Shown: positions 1-7,355 of the stretch, piece by piece | Position numbering within the stretch: the stretch's first letter is position 1 | Layout: each line of letters starts with the position of its first letter | Assembly: GCA_003242605.1 (NCBI GenBank) | Contig: QGUZ01000026.1 | Location: forward strand, 1 to 29,792 | DNA length: 29,792 nt | Direction of reading: 5' to 3' | From: Actinomycetota bacterium | GTDB lineage: Bacteria; Actinomycetota; Actinomycetes; Streptosporangiales; Streptosporangiaceae | Position numbers and translations under genes: made by a program | Notes under the pieces: generated by a model | Told to the model about the DNA's origin: nothing | Database searches by the model: none | Seen by the model: the letters and a program-made list of their open reading frames with translations, nothing else

Positions 1-2418
1 AACGTGGGCGGTCACATCGCCACCTACGCGTCCGCGGCGTCGCTGTACGAGGTCGGCTTCAACCACTTCTTCCGCGGCAAGGACCACGGCGAGTCCGGCG
101 ACCAGGTGTTCATCCAGGGCCACGCCTCCCCGGGCATCTACGCCCGCGCGTTCCTGGAGGGGCGGCTCACCGAGGCCCAGCTCGACGCCTTCCGCCAGGA
201 GCTGTCCAAGGGCGTGCGAGGCCTGCCGTCCTATCCGCACCCGCGGCTCATGCCGGACTTCTGGGAGTTCCCGACCGTCTCCATGGGCCTGGGCGCGATC
301 GCCGCGATCTACCAGGCGCGGTTCAACCGCTACCTGCTGAACCGCAAGATCAAGGACACCTCGCGCTCGCACGTGTGGTGCTTCCTCGGCGACGGCGAGA
401 TGGACGAGCCGGAGGCGCTCGGCGCCATCGGCCTCGCCGCCCGCGAGGAGCTCGACAACCTCACCTTCGTCATCAACTGCAACCTGCAGCGGCTGGACGG
501 CCCGGTCCGCGGCAACGGGAAGATCATCCAGGAGCTGGAGGCGTTCTTCCGGGGCGCGGGCTGGAACGTCATCAAGGTGATCTGGGGCCGCGAGTGGGAC
601 CCGCTGCTCGCCGCCGACGTCGACGGCGTGCTCGTCAACAAGCTGAACACCACGCCGGACGGCCAGTTCCAGACCTACGCCGTGGAGTCCGGCGCGTACA
701 TCCGCGAGCACTTCTTCGGCGACGACCCGCGGCTGCGCAAGCTCGTCGAGCACCTGTCCGACGACGAGCTCCGCAAGCTGTCCCGCGGCGGCCACGACTA
801 CCGCAAGGTGTACGCCGCGTTCAAGGCCGCCCGCGAGCACGTCGGCCAGCCGACGGTGATCCTCGCGCAGACGATCAAGGGGTGGACCCTCGGCAAGGAC
901 TTCGAGGCGCGGAACGCCACCCACCAGATGAAGAAGCTCACCAAGGCCGAGCTCAAGGAGTTCCGCGACCGGCTGTACCTGCCGATCCCCGACAAGGCCC
1001 TCGAGGAGGACCTGCCGCCCTACTACCACCCGGGCGAGAACAGCGAGGAGATCCAGTACATGAAGGAGCGCCGGGCGGCGCTCGGCGGCTTCCTGCCCAA
1101 GCGCGTAGTACGCGCCAAGCCGCTCAAGCTCCCCGGCGACGAGGTCTACAAGGGCCTGCGCAAGGGCTCCGGCAAGCAGAACGTCGCCACCACCATGGCG
1201 TTCGTGCGCCTGCTCAAGGACCTCATGCGGGACAAGGAGATCGGCTTCCGGTTCGTGCCGATCATCCCGGACGAGGCGCGCACGTTCGGCATGGACGCGA
1301 TGTTCCCCACCGCGAAGATCTACTCGCCGGTGGGCCAGACCTACGACCCGGTCGACCGCGACCTGCTGCTCTCATACAAGGAGGCCGTCGACGGCCAGAT
1401 CCTGCACGAGGGCATCAGCGAGGCCGGCTCGATGGCCTCGTTCATCGCCGCGGGCACCAGCTACGCCACGCACGGCGAGCACATGATCCCGGTGTACGTG
1501 TTCTACTCGATGTTCGGGTGGCAGCGCACCGGTGACCAGATGTGGCAGCTCGCCGACCAGATGGGCCGCGGTTTCCTGCTCGGCGCCACCGCGGGCCGCA
1601 CCACGCTCAACGGCGAGGGCCTGCAGCACCAGGACGGCCAGTCCCCGCTGCTCGCCTCCGCCAACCCGGCGGCGGTGGTGTACGACCCGGCGTGGGCGTA
1701 CGAGATCGCGTACATCATCAAGGACGGCCTGCGCCGGATGTACGGCGAGAAGCCGGAGGACATCTTCTACTACCTCACGGTCTACAACGAGCCGTACCCG
1801 CAGCCGGCCGAGCCGGAGAACCTCGACGTCGAGGGCCTGCTCAAGGGCCTGTACCTGTACGCGCCGGCGGAGCGCAAGGGCCGGCCGCGGGCGAACATCC
1901 TCGCCTCGGGCGTGGCGATGCGCTGGGCGCTGGAGGCGCAGCGCATGCTCGCCGACGAGTGGGGCGTGGAGGCCGACGTCTGGTCGGCCACGTCCTGGTC
2001 GGAGCTGCGCCGCGACGCGCTCGCCGCGGACGAGCACAACCTGCTCAACCCCGAGGCCGAGCAGCGCGTGCCGTACGTGACCCGGGTCCTCTCCCAGGCG
2101 TCCGGGCCGTTCCTCGGCGTGAGCGACTACGTCCGGGCGGTGCCGGACCAGATCGCCCGGTGGGTGCCCGGCGACTGGACCTCGCTCGGCACCGACGGGT
2201 TCGGCCTCTCCGACACCCGGCCGGCGCTGCGCCGCCACTTCCACGTGGACGCCGCCTCGATCACGCTCGCGGTGCTCACCCAGCTGCACAAGCGGGGTGA
2301 GATCAAGCCGGAGACGCTGCGCGAGGCGATCGCCCGCTACCACCTGAAGAACGGGGTCACCGAGGTCGGCTCGCAGGCCACCCCGGAGAGCAACAAGACC
2401 CAGTCGATGGGCGTGTGA
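1..2418 (+). CDS. aceE: Pyruvate dehydrogenase E1 component, homodimeric type (5'-truncated by window edge)
   Basis: Thiamine-diphosphate-dependent E1 of the pyruvate dehydrogenase complex: it decarboxylates pyruvate and passes the acetyl group to the lipoyl E2, feeding acetyl-CoA to the TCA cycle and to the fatty-acid genes downstream. The frame is open from base 1, and the first residues match the interior of the family just before the conserved GGHIATYASAASLYEVGFNH stretch. About 805 codons are present against roughly 890-920 for the family, so about 100 N-terminal residues lie outside the window. The ThDP/Mg signature runs from GDGEMDEPEALG at about residue 130 to VINCNLQRLDGP. The PDEARTFGMDAMF and LNGEGLQHQDGQSP motifs typical of AceE follow. 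A GTG at position 4 is not the real start. It ends TGA, followed by a long spacer. Intact as far as visible. Confidence 0.97.
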   Translation, partial: NVGGHIATYASAASLYEVGFNHFFRGKDHGESGDQVFIQGHASPGIYARAFLEGRLTEAQLDAFRQELSKGVRGLPSYPHPRLMPDFWEFPTVSMGLGAIAAIYQARFNRYLLNRKIKDTSRSHVWCFLGDGEMDEPEALGAIGLAAREELDNLTFVINCNLQRLDGPVRGNGKIIQELEAFFRGAGWNVIKVIWGREWDPLLAADVDGVLVNKLNTTPDGQFQTYAVESGAYIREHFFGDDPRLRKLVEHLSDDELRKLSRGGHDYRKVYAAFKAAREHVGQPTVILAQTIKGWTLGKDFEARNATHQMKKLTKAELKEFRDRLYLPIPDKALEEDLPPYYHPGENSEEIQYMKERRAALGGFLPKRVVRAKPLKLPGDEVYKGLRKGSGKQNVATTMAFVRLLKDLMRDKEIGFRFVPIIPDEARTFGMDAMFPTAKIYSPVGQTYDPVDRDLLLSYKEAVDGQILHEGISEAGSMASFIAAGTSYATHGEHMIPVYVFYSMFGWQRTGDQMWQLADQMGRGFLLGATAGRTTLNGEGLQHQDGQSPLLASANPAAVVYDPAWAYEIAYIIKDGLRRMYGEKPEDIFYYLTVYNEPYPQPAEPENLDVEGLLKGLYLYAPAERKGRPRANILASGVAMRWALEAQRMLADEWGVEADVWSATSWSELRRDALAADEHNLLNPEAEQRVPYVTRVLSQASGPFLGVSDYVRAVPDQIARWVPGDWTSLGTDGFGLSDTRPALRRHFHVDAASITLAVLTQLHKRGEIKPETLREAIARYHLKNGVTEVGSQATPESNKTQSMGV

Positions 2419-2842
2419 CCGGGCTTTCGCAGGCCACGGTTCGACCGGCGCCGTCGCGGCACGCGGATGCCGCGGCGGCGCCGTCGTGTTTCGCCCGGCT
2501 CCGCGGGTCGGGGTGCGGATCGTGCGGCCCGCCGTACGGCACCGCCGCCGCGGCCGGCCGCGTCCCGCGCCGCGGTCCGCACGGTCCGCCGGGCCGCGCG
2601 CGGGCGCCGGAGGGACGGGCGCGGTCCGCGGCGCGCTCCCCGAGACCTGCGCGAACGAGGGCGTGGAAGGGAGCCGGTACGGTTCGCGTTCGTGACGCTA
2701 TGTCGATCACTCCGGTAAAACTTCGCTAAATTGCCTTCGGTCACGGGGTTGTGGCCTTCGGGGGGGCTTGCCGCGATCACGTCGTTCGCGCGTTCGCGGT
2801 ACTCCGGACGCCGGTTCGGGTTTCGACAGGCAGGAGCTCAAT
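2419..2842. other. Spacer between aceE and the small anchored-protein gene
   Basis: The first 260 bases are very G+C-rich and contain overlapping inverted repeats, including the perfect palindrome GCCGTACGGC at 2531-2540. Short proline/arginine-rich open frames here look like by-products of base composition. Around 2685-2735 the base composition drops and TAAATT (2727-2732) could be a -10 element for the downstream operon, but no convincing -35 accompanies it. I see no supported gene, RNA or mobile element. Confidence 0.5.
2832..2836 (+). promoter_or_regulatory. Ribosome binding site fixing a GTG start at 2843
   Basis: AGGAG lies six bases before GTG at 2843. The overlapping ATG at 2841 is followed immediately by TGA, and the upstream ATG at 2768 has no comparable site, so this element decides the start. 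Confidence 0.6.
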
Positions 2843-3247
2843 GTGACAAGGGGGGACCTCGCCGGCGGCCGGTCCGCGCCACCACCGCGGCTCGCGTCGA
2901 AGGTGGTGAAGCTGGGCACGGTCACGGCGCTTTCCGCACTGGTGGTCGGATTCTGCGTGGCCCAGAACCGCGGCCGGGAGGTCGTCGCCGACTGCGTGGA
3001 TCTGACCGACATGGACGCCTCGATGCGCTACCGGGTGGTCGACGAACGCTACTGCGACGACGATGACAACGGATCCCACTACTCCTCGTCGCGGTACGCG
3101 TACCGCTGGTACTACGGGGGCCGCAGGATCGGCGACCGGGTCGGCGAGGGCACCACGATCCGGCCGTCCGACGCCACGATCTACACCCGCACCGGCCGCA
3201 CGATCCAGCGCGGCGGCTTCGGCGGGCGCTGGTTCGGTGGCGGCTGA
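2843..3247 (+). CDS. Small membrane-anchored or secreted protein, YgiB/YjfM (DUF1190)-like
   Basis: 134 residues from GTG 2843, chosen for its AGGAG site. Residues about 23-42 form one hydrophobic segment (KLGTVTALSALVVGFCVAQ), an uncleaved anchor or a signal peptide. After it come two cysteines (VADC, ERYC), a CDDDDN acidic patch, a Tyr/Ser-rich region and a glycine-rich C-terminus with TIQRGGFGGRWFGGG. The enterobacterial DUF1190 proteins YgiB and YjfM also end in a Thr-rich then RGGFG-type tail, and their genes also precede a glutathionylspermidine-synthase-like gene, as here with a 33-base gap. Family membership is inferred from tail and context; overall similarity is weak and the protein is shorter than YgiB. 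Function is unknown; probably an envelope partner of the next two products. Confidence 0.7.
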   Translation: MTRGDLAGGRSAPPPRLASKVVKLGTVTALSALVVGFCVAQNRGREVVADCVDLTDMDASMRYRVVDERYCDDDDNGSHYSSSRYAYRWYYGGRRIGDRVGEGTTIRPSDATIYTRTGRTIQRGGFGGRWFGGG

Positions 3248-3280
3248 CGCGCCCGGCAGCGCGAGGGGGGAAGAGCACCG

Positions 3281-4435
3281 ATGGAACGGCTGACCCGCGC
3301 CCCGCGGGAGAACTGGGAGTCGATCGTCGAGTCGCAGGGGCTCGCCTTCCACCGCTCCGCGCACCCGTCCCACCTGAGCAGGCCGTACTGGGACGAGAGC
3401 GTCGAGTACGTGTTCACCATGGACGAGGTGCTCGCCCTCGAGGAGCAGGTGGAGGAGCTGCACCGGATGTGCCTCGCCGCGGTCGACCACGTGGTGGCCG
3501 AGGGGCGCTTCGCCGAGTTCGCCATCCCGGAGTGGGCGGCCCCGGCCGTGGCCGAGTCGTGGCGGCGGCGCGACCCGCACGTGTTCGGCCGGTTCGACCT
3601 GCGCTACGACGGGCGCGGCCCGGCCAAGCTGCTGGAGTACAACGCGGACACGCCCACCAGCCTGCTGGAGAGCTCGGTGGTGCAGTGGTTCTGGCTGCAG
3701 GACGTACACCCCGGCGACGACCAGTGGAACTCGATCCACGAACGGCTCGTCGATCGCTGGAAGCGGCTCGAGCTGCCCACCGGCCCGGTCCACTTCGCCT
3801 GGACGCGGATGGACGAGACCGGCGAGGAGGTGATGACGCTCGGCTACCTCCAGGAGACCGCCGACCAGGCCGGCCTCACCACGGTGGCGATCGCGATGGA
3901 GGACATCGGGTGGGACCCGGAGGCACGGCGCTTCGTGGACCTGGAGGGCCGCACCATGCGGTCGCTGTGCAAGCTCTACCCCTGGGAGTGGGTGATCGCC
4001 GACCCGTTCGGCCCGCACGCGGTGGCCCAGCAGGTGTCGATGACCTGGATCGAGCCGCTGTGGAAGATGCTGCTGTCGAACAAGGCGCTGCTGGCGATCC
4101 TGTGGGAGCTCTACCCCGGGCATCCCAACCTGCTGCCCGCCTACCTCGACGGACCGCGCGACCTGACGCGGTACGTCCGCAAGCCGCTGCTCGGCCGGGA
4201 GGGGGCGTCGATCACCGTCGTCACGCCCGAGGGGACGATCAGCACCCCCGGGGCGTACGGCGCCGAAGGCCACGTCTACCAGGAGTTCGCGGCCCTGCCG
4301 GACTTCGGCGGCCACCGCCCCGTGCTCGGCGCCTGGGTCGTGCACGACGAGGCGGCCGGGCTCGGCATCCGCGAGACCTCCAATCTGATCACCGACGACA
4401 CCTCGTCGTTCGTTCCGCATCGCATCGCGCTTTAG
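3281..4435 (+). CDS. Glutathionylspermidine synthase-like ATP-grasp ligase (YgiC/YjfC type)
   Basis: 384 residues, close to the 386 of E. coli YgiC, corresponding to the stand-alone C-terminal synthetase half of glutathionylspermidine synthase without the amidase domain. The hallmark GQLK/YEYNADT-type region appears as GPAKLLEYNADTPTSLLESS at about residues 112-131. Near the C-terminus are YVRKPLLGREGASI, a phosphate-loop-like segment of the ATP-grasp fold, and YQEFAALPDFGGHRPVLGAW, carrying ATP/Mg ligands. Such enzymes join an amine to a carboxylate using ATP; the true substrate of the YgiC/YjfC branch is not settled, so glutathionylspermidine is not claimed, and actinobacteria generally use mycothiol. 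Start ATG 3281 follows a purine-rich AGGGGGGAAGAG stretch. It lies between the YgiB-like gene and a DUF350 gene 18 bases downstream, suggesting one operon. Confidence 0.9.
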   Translation: MERLTRAPRENWESIVESQGLAFHRSAHPSHLSRPYWDESVEYVFTMDEVLALEEQVEELHRMCLAAVDHVVAEGRFAEFAIPEWAAPAVAESWRRRDPHVFGRFDLRYDGRGPAKLLEYNADTPTSLLESSVVQWFWLQDVHPGDDQWNSIHERLVDRWKRLELPTGPVHFAWTRMDETGEEVMTLGYLQETADQAGLTTVAIAMEDIGWDPEARRFVDLEGRTMRSLCKLYPWEWVIADPFGPHAVAQQVSMTWIEPLWKMLLSNKALLAILWELYPGHPNLLPAYLDGPRDLTRYVRKPLLGREGASITVVTPEGTISTPGAYGAEGHVYQEFAALPDFGGHRPVLGAWVVHDEAAGLGIRETSNLITDDTSSFVPHRIAL

Positions 4436-4453
4436 TGCCGGAGATATCGAGAT

Positions 4454-4978
4454 ATGTCACCCACACCTTCGCCGCTGCCCGCCGATCCCTCACCGCTCCC
4501 CGCCCCGGGCGCGACCACGCCGCCGATCCCGCCCTCGGCGCCGCACTTCCAGCTCACCGACGTGCTCGCCGACGGCGCGCTGGCGATCGTGGCGTACGCC
4601 GTGCTCGGCGTGCTCCTGCTCATCGTCGGCTTCTACGTGATCGACCTGGTCACCCCGGGCAAGCTGAGCCGCCTGGTGCGCACCGACCGCAACCCGAACG
4701 CCACGATCCTCACCGCGTCCGCCGTGACCGGCGTCGGGCTCGTCGTCGCCGCCTCGATCTGGTCCTCGGGCGGGCTGCTGCGCGAAGGGCTGATCGCCAC
4801 GCTCGTGTTCGGCCTGGTCGGGATCGCCGCGCAGACGATCGGCATGATCGCCTTCGACTGGGTGGCCGGCATCTCGGTGCGCCGGCTCGTCGAGGAGCGG
4901 CAGCTGCAGCCCGCCGCCGTGCTGCTCGGCGTGACGCACCTGGTCATCGGCCTGATCACGGCCGTCGCACTGCTGTGA
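4454..4978 (+). CDS. DUF350 family four-helix membrane protein (YjfL-like)
   Basis: 174 residues. Residues 1-30 are almost entirely Pro/Ser/Ala/Thr, an unusual low-complexity extension. Four hydrophobic helices follow at about 42-66, 83-106, 112-139 and 154-174. The VTPGKLSRLVRTDRNPNATILTAS loop region and the arrangement of paired helices are typical of DUF350, which in E. coli YjfL is encoded beside yjfM (DUF1190) and yjfC (ATP-grasp ligase). It starts 18 bases after the ligase stop with GGAGA upstream, so it is probably co-transcribed. DUF350 has no established activity; a membrane channel or anchor working with the ligase is an inference. Confidence 0.85.
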   Translation: MSPTPSPLPADPSPLPAPGATTPPIPPSAPHFQLTDVLADGALAIVAYAVLGVLLLIVGFYVIDLVTPGKLSRLVRTDRNPNATILTASAVTGVGLVVAASIWSSGGLLREGLIATLVFGLVGIAAQTIGMIAFDWVAGISVRRLVEERQLQPAAVLLGVTHLVIGLITAVALL

Positions 4979-4993
4979 CCGGGCCGCGCCCGG
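4979..4993 (+). terminator. Hairpin after the DUF350 gene
   Basis: CCGGGC-CGC-GCCCGG begins directly after the stop codon. There is no T-tract, as is common in high-GC actinobacteria, so termination is likely but unproven; the three-base loop is tight. Confidence 0.35.
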
Positions 4994-5038
4994 CCGGCCA
5001 CCCCGCCCCGGGTTGCGGACCCGCCCCCGGTGACCTGG

Positions 5039-5044
5039 CAGTCT
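5039..5044 (+). promoter_or_regulatory. Candidate -10 element for a leaderless fasR transcript
   Basis: CAGTCT lies exactly seven bases before GTG 5052 and no Shine-Dalgarno site precedes that GTG. The same geometry appears before parC, the thioredoxin-fold gene and the DUF5998 gene. No good -35 is seen (TTGCGG at 5013 is 20 bases away). Confidence 0.3.
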
Positions 5045-5051
5045 TGTGCAT

Positions 5052-6209
5052 GTGAACGACCGGGTACGTGAGGACACCGCGCGGCGGTTGGAGAAGGCGA
5101 TGGGCGCGCTCGGCACCGCCGCGATGGCGCGCATGGAGGAGCGCCTTCCCTGGTTTCGTGCCCTGTCGGCGGAGGATCGCTCGTGGATCGGCCTGGTCGC
5201 CCAGGCGGGCATTGCCGCGTTCGTGGAGTGGTTCTCACACGCCGCAGACGAACGGCCCGCGCCCAGCATCGAGTTCTTCGGCACCGCCCCCCGTGAGCTG
5301 AAGCGCTCGGTGTCGCTGCAGCAGACGGTGGACATCGTGCGCGTGATCGTCGAGGTCGTCGAGGCCCAGGTCGAGGACCTCGCGGCGCCCGGCGGCCTCG
5401 AGGAGCTGGAGAAGGCCATCCTGCGCTACACCCGCGACGTGGCCTTCGCCGCGGCCCAGCTGTACGCGCGCGAGGCCGAGGTGCGCGGCAAGTGGGACGC
5501 CCGGCTGGAGGCGCTGATCGTCGACGCGCTGGTCCGCGGCGAGGTCGACGACGGCCTGCACTCCTGGGCGGCGGCGCTCGGGTGGACCTCCTCCCCGGTG
5601 GTGGTGCTCGCCGGGTTCGCCCCCGACGACGACCCGCGGGCGGTGATCGACGGCCTCCGCGACCGCGGGCGGCGCATCGGCCTCGACCTGCTCGCCGGCG
5701 TGCAGGGCGACCGCCTCATCGTGATCCTCGGCGGCGCCACGAGCATCAAGGACGCGGTGCGCGGCGTGGTGCCGAAGTTCGGCCCCGGCCCCATCGTGAT
5801 CGGCCCGGAGGTGCCGGACCTGCACGCCGCGGCGAAGTCGGCCCGGGCCGCGGTCGCCGGGCTGCGCGCCGCCCCGGCCTGGCCGGACGCGCCCCGGCCG
5901 GTGCTCGCCGAGGAGCTGCTCGCCGAGCGGGCGCTCGACGGCGACGAGGACGCGCGGGCGCAGCTGATCGACACCGTGTACCGGCCGCTCGCGGGCACCC
6001 CCCTGCTCGACACCCTCGCCACCTACCTGGAACAGGGCACCTCGCTCGAGGCGACCGCCCGGCTGCTGTTCGTGCACCCGAACACCGTGCGGTACCGGCT
6101 CCGCAAGATCACCGAACTCACCGGCTACCAGCCGACCGAGGGCCGCTCCGCCTTCACCCTCCAGGTCGGGCTCATCCTGGGGCGGCTCGCCGGCATCCAG
6201 CCCGGTTAG
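5052..6209 (+). CDS. fasR: PucR/CdaR-type transcriptional regulator, FasR-like activator of fatty-acid synthesis genes
   Basis: 385 residues from GTG 5052; GTG 5046 is an in-frame alternative adding two residues. The N-terminal region contains MEERLPWFRALSAEDRSWIG and AGIAAFVEWF, characteristic of the FasR branch. The C-terminus carries a PucR-type helix-turn-helix, residues about 325-380: YLEQGTSLEATARLLFVHPN then TVRYRLRKI. In Streptomyces coelicolor the corresponding gene (SCO2386) lies directly upstream of fabD-fabH-acpP-fabF, and its product activates that operon by binding the fabD promoter. Gene order here is identical, so the role is assigned with good confidence by synteny plus domain. 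It is unrelated in fold to the TetR-type FasR of mycobacteria. Acyl-CoA or other effector binding cannot be judged from sequence. Confidence 0.88.
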   Translation: MNDRVREDTARRLEKAMGALGTAAMARMEERLPWFRALSAEDRSWIGLVAQAGIAAFVEWFSHAADERPAPSIEFFGTAPRELKRSVSLQQTVDIVRVIVEVVEAQVEDLAAPGGLEELEKAILRYTRDVAFAAAQLYAREAEVRGKWDARLEALIVDALVRGEVDDGLHSWAAALGWTSSPVVVLAGFAPDDDPRAVIDGLRDRGRRIGLDLLAGVQGDRLIVILGGATSIKDAVRGVVPKFGPGPIVIGPEVPDLHAAAKSARAAVAGLRAAPAWPDAPRPVLAEELLAERALDGDEDARAQLIDTVYRPLAGTPLLDTLATYLEQGTSLEATARLLFVHPNTVRYRLRKITELTGYQPTEGRSAFTLQVGLILGRLAGIQPG

Positions 6210-6230
6210 GCCGGCCGCCCCGCCGCGGCC

Positions 6231-6251
6231 GCCGCGTGGCCGACACGCGGC
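6231..6251 (+). terminator. Hairpin between fasR and the fab operon
   Basis: Perfect 8-bp stem GCCGCGTG / CACGCGGC with a five-base loop, 21 bases after the fasR stop. No T-tract. It would separate fasR transcription from the fabD promoter. Confidence 0.45.
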
Positions 6252-6320
6252 CGTCACGGGCGCGACACACGCCCGGCGCACACCCGGCGCGCCGTACCGC
6301 CCCCAGAGGGCGATGTTGTA

Positions 6321-6341
6321 GGAATCGCACAAGGGGATTCC
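6321..6341 (+). promoter_or_regulatory. Candidate FasR operator upstream of fabD
   Basis: Perfect inverted repeat GGAATC-N9-GATTCC, centred about 70 bases before the fabD start in the only substantial spacer of the fasR-fab block. In Streptomyces FasR binds this promoter region. I do not recall its published site well enough to claim a match, so assignment rests on position and symmetry. Confidence 0.4.
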
Positions 6342-6389
6342 GCGAAAGTTCGTGCGGATCTCCACCTGTGTGGTGAACTCCTACAGGGC

Positions 6390-6396
6390 AAGGTGG
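6390..6396 (+). promoter_or_regulatory. Ribosome binding site fixing the fabD start
   Basis: AAGGTGG sits five bases before GTG 6402. The in-frame GTG at 6393 overlaps this site, so 6402 is preferred; the protein then begins VLVIVAPGQG, like other actinobacterial FabD. Confidence 0.6.
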
Positions 6397-6401
6397 ATTG
6401 C

Positions 6402-7355
6402 GTGCTCGTCATCGTTGCTCCAGGCCAGGGCGCCCAAGCCCCCGGCTTCCTGACTCCCTGGCTCGAAATCCCCGGATTCGCCGACCGTCTGTCCGCGTGG
6501 TCGGAGATCGTCGGGCTCGACCTGATCGCGTACGGCACCACCGCGAGCGCGGAGGAGATCCGTGACACCGCGGTCGCCCAGCCGCTCCTCGTCGCCGCCG
6601 GGATCGCCTCCGCCGAGGCGCTGACCGGCACCGTCGGGCAGGAGGGGGCGCTGAGCGGCGCGATCGCCGACGTCGCGGGCGTGGTGGCGGGCCACAGCGT
6701 GGGCGAGTTCACCGCGGCGGTGCTCGCCGGCGTGTTCACCCCCGAACAGGCGCTCACCCTCATCCGGGAGCGCGCGCAGGGCATGGCGAAGGCCTCCGCC
6801 GTCACCGCGACCGGCATGACCGCGGTGCTCGGCGGCGACGAGGCCGAGGTGCTCGCCGCGCTCGAGCGGCACGGCCTCACCCCGGCCAACCGCAACGGCG
6901 CCGGCCAGATCGTCGCGGGCGGCACCGTGGAGGCGCTCGAGGCGCTCAAGGCCGACCCGCCGGCCCGGGCCCGGCTCATCCCGCTCTCCGTCGCGGGAGC
7001 GTTCCACACCCACCACATGGCCCCCGCCGTCGACCAGCTCCGCAGCGCGGCGGCCGCGGTCACCCCCGCCGACCCCCGCACCCGGCTGCTGCAGAACGCC
7101 GACGGCGCCGTGGTCGGCACCGGCACGGAGTTCCTCCGCCGGCTGATCGACCAGGTGGCCGGTCCGGTGCGGTGGGACCTGTGCATGAACACGATGGCCG
7201 AGCTCGGCGTCACCGCGATGATCGAGCTCGTCCCGGGAGGCACGCTCACCGGCCTGGCGAGGCGCGCCCTGCGCGGTGTGCGCACCGTCGCGCTGAAGAC
7301 GCCCGACGACCTCGACGCGGCACGGGACCTGATCAAGGAGGAGACCGGCAGGTGA
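6402..7355 (+). CDS. fabD: Malonyl-CoA:ACP transacylase
   Basis: 317 residues. FabD loads malonyl units from malonyl-CoA onto acyl carrier protein for type II fatty-acid synthesis in the cytosol. The GQG motif (VAPGQGAQAPGFL) forms the oxyanion region; the nucleophile is Ser99 in GHSVGEFTAAVLAG and the catalytic His202 is in AGAFHTHHMAP, matching Ser92/His201 of E. coli FabD. A GNRNGAGQIVAGG-like stretch (PANRNGAGQIVAGG) follows the family pattern. It is the first gene of fabD-fabH-acpP-fabF and overlaps fabH by four bases, so the two are translationally coupled. Probably controlled by FasR through the preceding spacer. Confidence 0.97.
   Translation: MLVIVAPGQGAQAPGFLTPWLEIPGFADRLSAWSEIVGLDLIAYGTTASAEEIRDTAVAQPLLVAAGIASAEALTGTVGQEGALSGAIADVAGVVAGHSVGEFTAAVLAGVFTPEQALTLIRERAQGMAKASAVTATGMTAVLGGDEAEVLAALERHGLTPANRNGAGQIVAGGTVEALEALKADPPARARLIPLSVAGAFHTHHMAPAVDQLRSAAAAVTPADPRTRLLQNADGAVVGTGTEFLRRLIDQVAGPVRWDLCMNTMAELGVTAMIELVPGGTLTGLARRALRGVRTVALKTPDDLDAARDLIKEETGR

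Noticed and set aside
4..6. GTG at position 4 as the aceE start
   Set aside because: The frame is open to the window edge and the protein begins inside a conserved AceE region, so the gene is truncated rather than starting here.
2415..2780. Several short Arg/Pro-rich frames after aceE
   Set aside because: They overlap each other on both strands in a G+C-rich spacer and lack ribosome sites and recognisable features.
2777..4420. 547-codon minus-strand frame
   Set aside because: Antisense to the ATP-grasp ligase; low complexity, no motif, no ribosome site.
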